Below, one piece after another: positions 6,150 through 7,320 of a DNA stretch of 7,320 nucleotides. The notes below the pieces were generated by a model. The model was not told the origin of the DNA. It saw only the letters and a program-made list of their open reading frames with translations, and did not search any database. How positions within the stretch are numbered: position 1 is the stretch's first letter; the number at the start of each line of letters is the position of its first letter. Made by a program: the position numbers and the translations under genes. The stretch is from an uncultured Lachnospiraceae bacterium (lineage in GTDB: Bacteria > Bacillota > Clostridia > Lachnospirales > Lachnospiraceae), in the NCBI GenBank assembly GCA_902764045.1, contig CACWUI010000058.1, forward strand, positions 1-7,320, written 5' to 3'.

Positions 6150-7320
6150 ATGGCTGTTAAATACGTATTTGTAACGGGCGGAGTTGTTTCCGGTCTGGGA
6201 AAGGGGATCACTGCGGCGTCTCTGGGGCGTCTTCTTAAGGCACGGGGATATTCCGTGACCATGCAGAAATTCGACCCTTATATCAATATAGACCCCGGCA
6301 CCATGAACCCCATCCAGCACGGTGAGGTTTTCGTTACCGATGACGGCGCGGAGACCGATCTTGATCTCGGGCACTACGAAAGATTCATCGATGAAAGCCT
6401 TGATAAACGGTCAAACATTACCTCCGGAAAAGTTTACTGGTCGGTTATAAATAAAGAGCGTCACGGTGATTACGGCGGCGGCACGGTACAGGTCATCCCT
6501 CATATCACCAATGAGATCAAAAGCAGCTTCTATCATGAGGATAAGGAGTCCGGAGAGACCAAGATCGCCATCATCGAGGTGGGCGGCACCGTAGGTGATA
6601 TCGAAAGCCAGCCCTTTATCGAGGCCATCAGACAGTTCCAGCACGACGTGGGACATGAAAATGTGGTTAACATCCATGTGACACTCATCCCCTATCTTCA
6701 GGCTTCCGGTGAGATGAAGACCAAACCCACACAGATGAGCGTAAAGGAACTGCTCAGCATGGGTATCCAGCCGGATATCATCGTTTGCCGTACGGATTAT
6801 CCTCTTGAGGACGGCATAAAAGATAAGATCGCCCTGTTCTGTAATGTGGACAAGTCACACGTTCTTGAGAATAACAACGTGGACGTTTTATACGAGGTGC
6901 CTCTTGCCCTTGAAAATGAAAACTTTGCCCAGGTGGTATGTGACTGCCTGGGGCTCCCCTGTCCCGAGCCCGACCTTGATGACTGGAAAGCCATGTGCAC
7001 GGCCTGGAAAAATCCTTCCACATCGGTGGAAATCGCCCTTGTGGGCAAATACACCCAGCTTCACGATGCATATATCAGCGTGGTCGAGGCATTAAAGCAC
7101 GGCGGCGTGGCAAACGGCGCCGATGTAAATATCCGCTGGGTGGATTCGGAAAAAGTCACCAAAGAAAATGTGGGTGAAGTGCTTTCGGGAGTTTCCGGAG
7201 TTATTGTACCCGGAGGCTTCGGAGACCGGGGCATTGAAGGGATGATCATTTCCGCAGAGTATGCCAGGACCAATAATATTCCTTATCTGGGAATATGTCT
7301 CGGCATGCAGATCGCCGTGA
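6150..7320 (+). CDS. pyrG: CTP synthase, N-terminal 390 residues (cut by window end)
   Basis: Makes CTP from UTP, ATP and glutamine in the cytoplasm, the last step of de novo pyrimidine nucleotide synthesis. The frame is open to base 7320, giving 390 complete codons of a protein usually about 535 long. The N-terminal amidoligase domain (1 to about 265) has VTGGVVSGLGKGI with P-loop K18, Mg/ATP residues D72 (TDLDLGHYERF) and E143 (IIEVGGTVGDIES), and the nucleotide-binding KTKPTQ (190-195). The class I glutamine amidotransferase domain begins about residue 292 (VEIALVGKYTQLHDAY). It shows the oxyanion-hole PGGFG (354-358) and the nucleophile C383 in GICLGMQ, matching C379 of E. coli. The His-Glu pair of the triad lies beyond the window. 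No frameshift is seen. The gene is divergent from ftsH, with 175 bp between their start codons. The -35/-10 pair at 6081-6109 and GGAGGG at 6139 serve it. Confidence 0.97.
   Translation, partial: MAVKYVFVTGGVVSGLGKGITAASLGRLLKARGYSVTMQKFDPYINIDPGTMNPIQHGEVFVTDDGAETDLDLGHYERFIDESLDKRSNITSGKVYWSVINKERHGDYGGGTVQVIPHITNEIKSSFYHEDKESGETKIAIIEVGGTVGDIESQPFIEAIRQFQHDVGHENVVNIHVTLIPYLQASGEMKTKPTQMSVKELLSMGIQPDIIVCRTDYPLEDGIKDKIALFCNVDKSHVLENNNVDVLYEVPLALENENFAQVVCDCLGLPCPEPDLDDWKAMCTAWKNPSTSVEIALVGKYTQLHDAYISVVEALKHGGVANGADVNIRWVDSEKVTKENVGEVLSGVSGVIVPGGFGDRGIEGMIISAEYARTNNIPYLGICLGMQIAV

Overview
The window reads as a stretch of ordinary housekeeping chromosome from a low-to-moderate-GC Firmicute. 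It is most likely a member of the Clostridia and looks like the Lachnospiraceae. This is inferred from the style of the DnaE, FtsH and CTP synthase proteins, from strong purine-rich ribosome binding sites (AGAGGAG, GGAGGG), from near-consensus sigma-A promoters with 17-bp spacers, and from a Gram-positive type L,D-transpeptidase. No phage, transposon, CRISPR array, tRNA or rRNA is visible.

Layout from left to right. (1) Positions 1-378, plus strand: the C-terminal 125 residues of a secreted L,D-transpeptidase, including the catalytic SHGCIN motif. (2) Positions 379-559: a convergent intergenic region with a perfect 34-nt bidirectional terminator. Between that terminator and the dnaE stop lies a small zone holding a strong Shine-Dalgarno plus an 8-codon reading frame on the minus strand. 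(3) Positions 560-4048, minus strand: full-length dnaE, the DNA polymerase III alpha subunit. (4) Positions 4094-5974, minus strand: full-length ftsH, the membrane AAA+ zinc protease, 45 nt upstream of dnaE and probably in one transcript with it. (5) Positions 5975-6149: an AT-rich divergent promoter region with one good promoter in each direction and a 10-bp inverted repeat overlapping the pyrG -10 box. (6) From 6150 to the window end, plus strand: the first 390 codons of pyrG, CTP synthase, cut by the window edge.

The genes serve replication (dnaE), membrane protein quality control (ftsH), pyrimidine nucleotide supply (pyrG) and peptidoglycan cross-linking (L,D-transpeptidase). They do not form one pathway. 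I found no convincing new biological system. The points most worth a second look are small: the inverted repeat in the divergent promoter region, the stranded translation-start signals just after dnaE, the apparent lack of the Bacillus-type CTP attenuator ahead of pyrG, and the complete metal-site residue set in the DnaE PHP domain.
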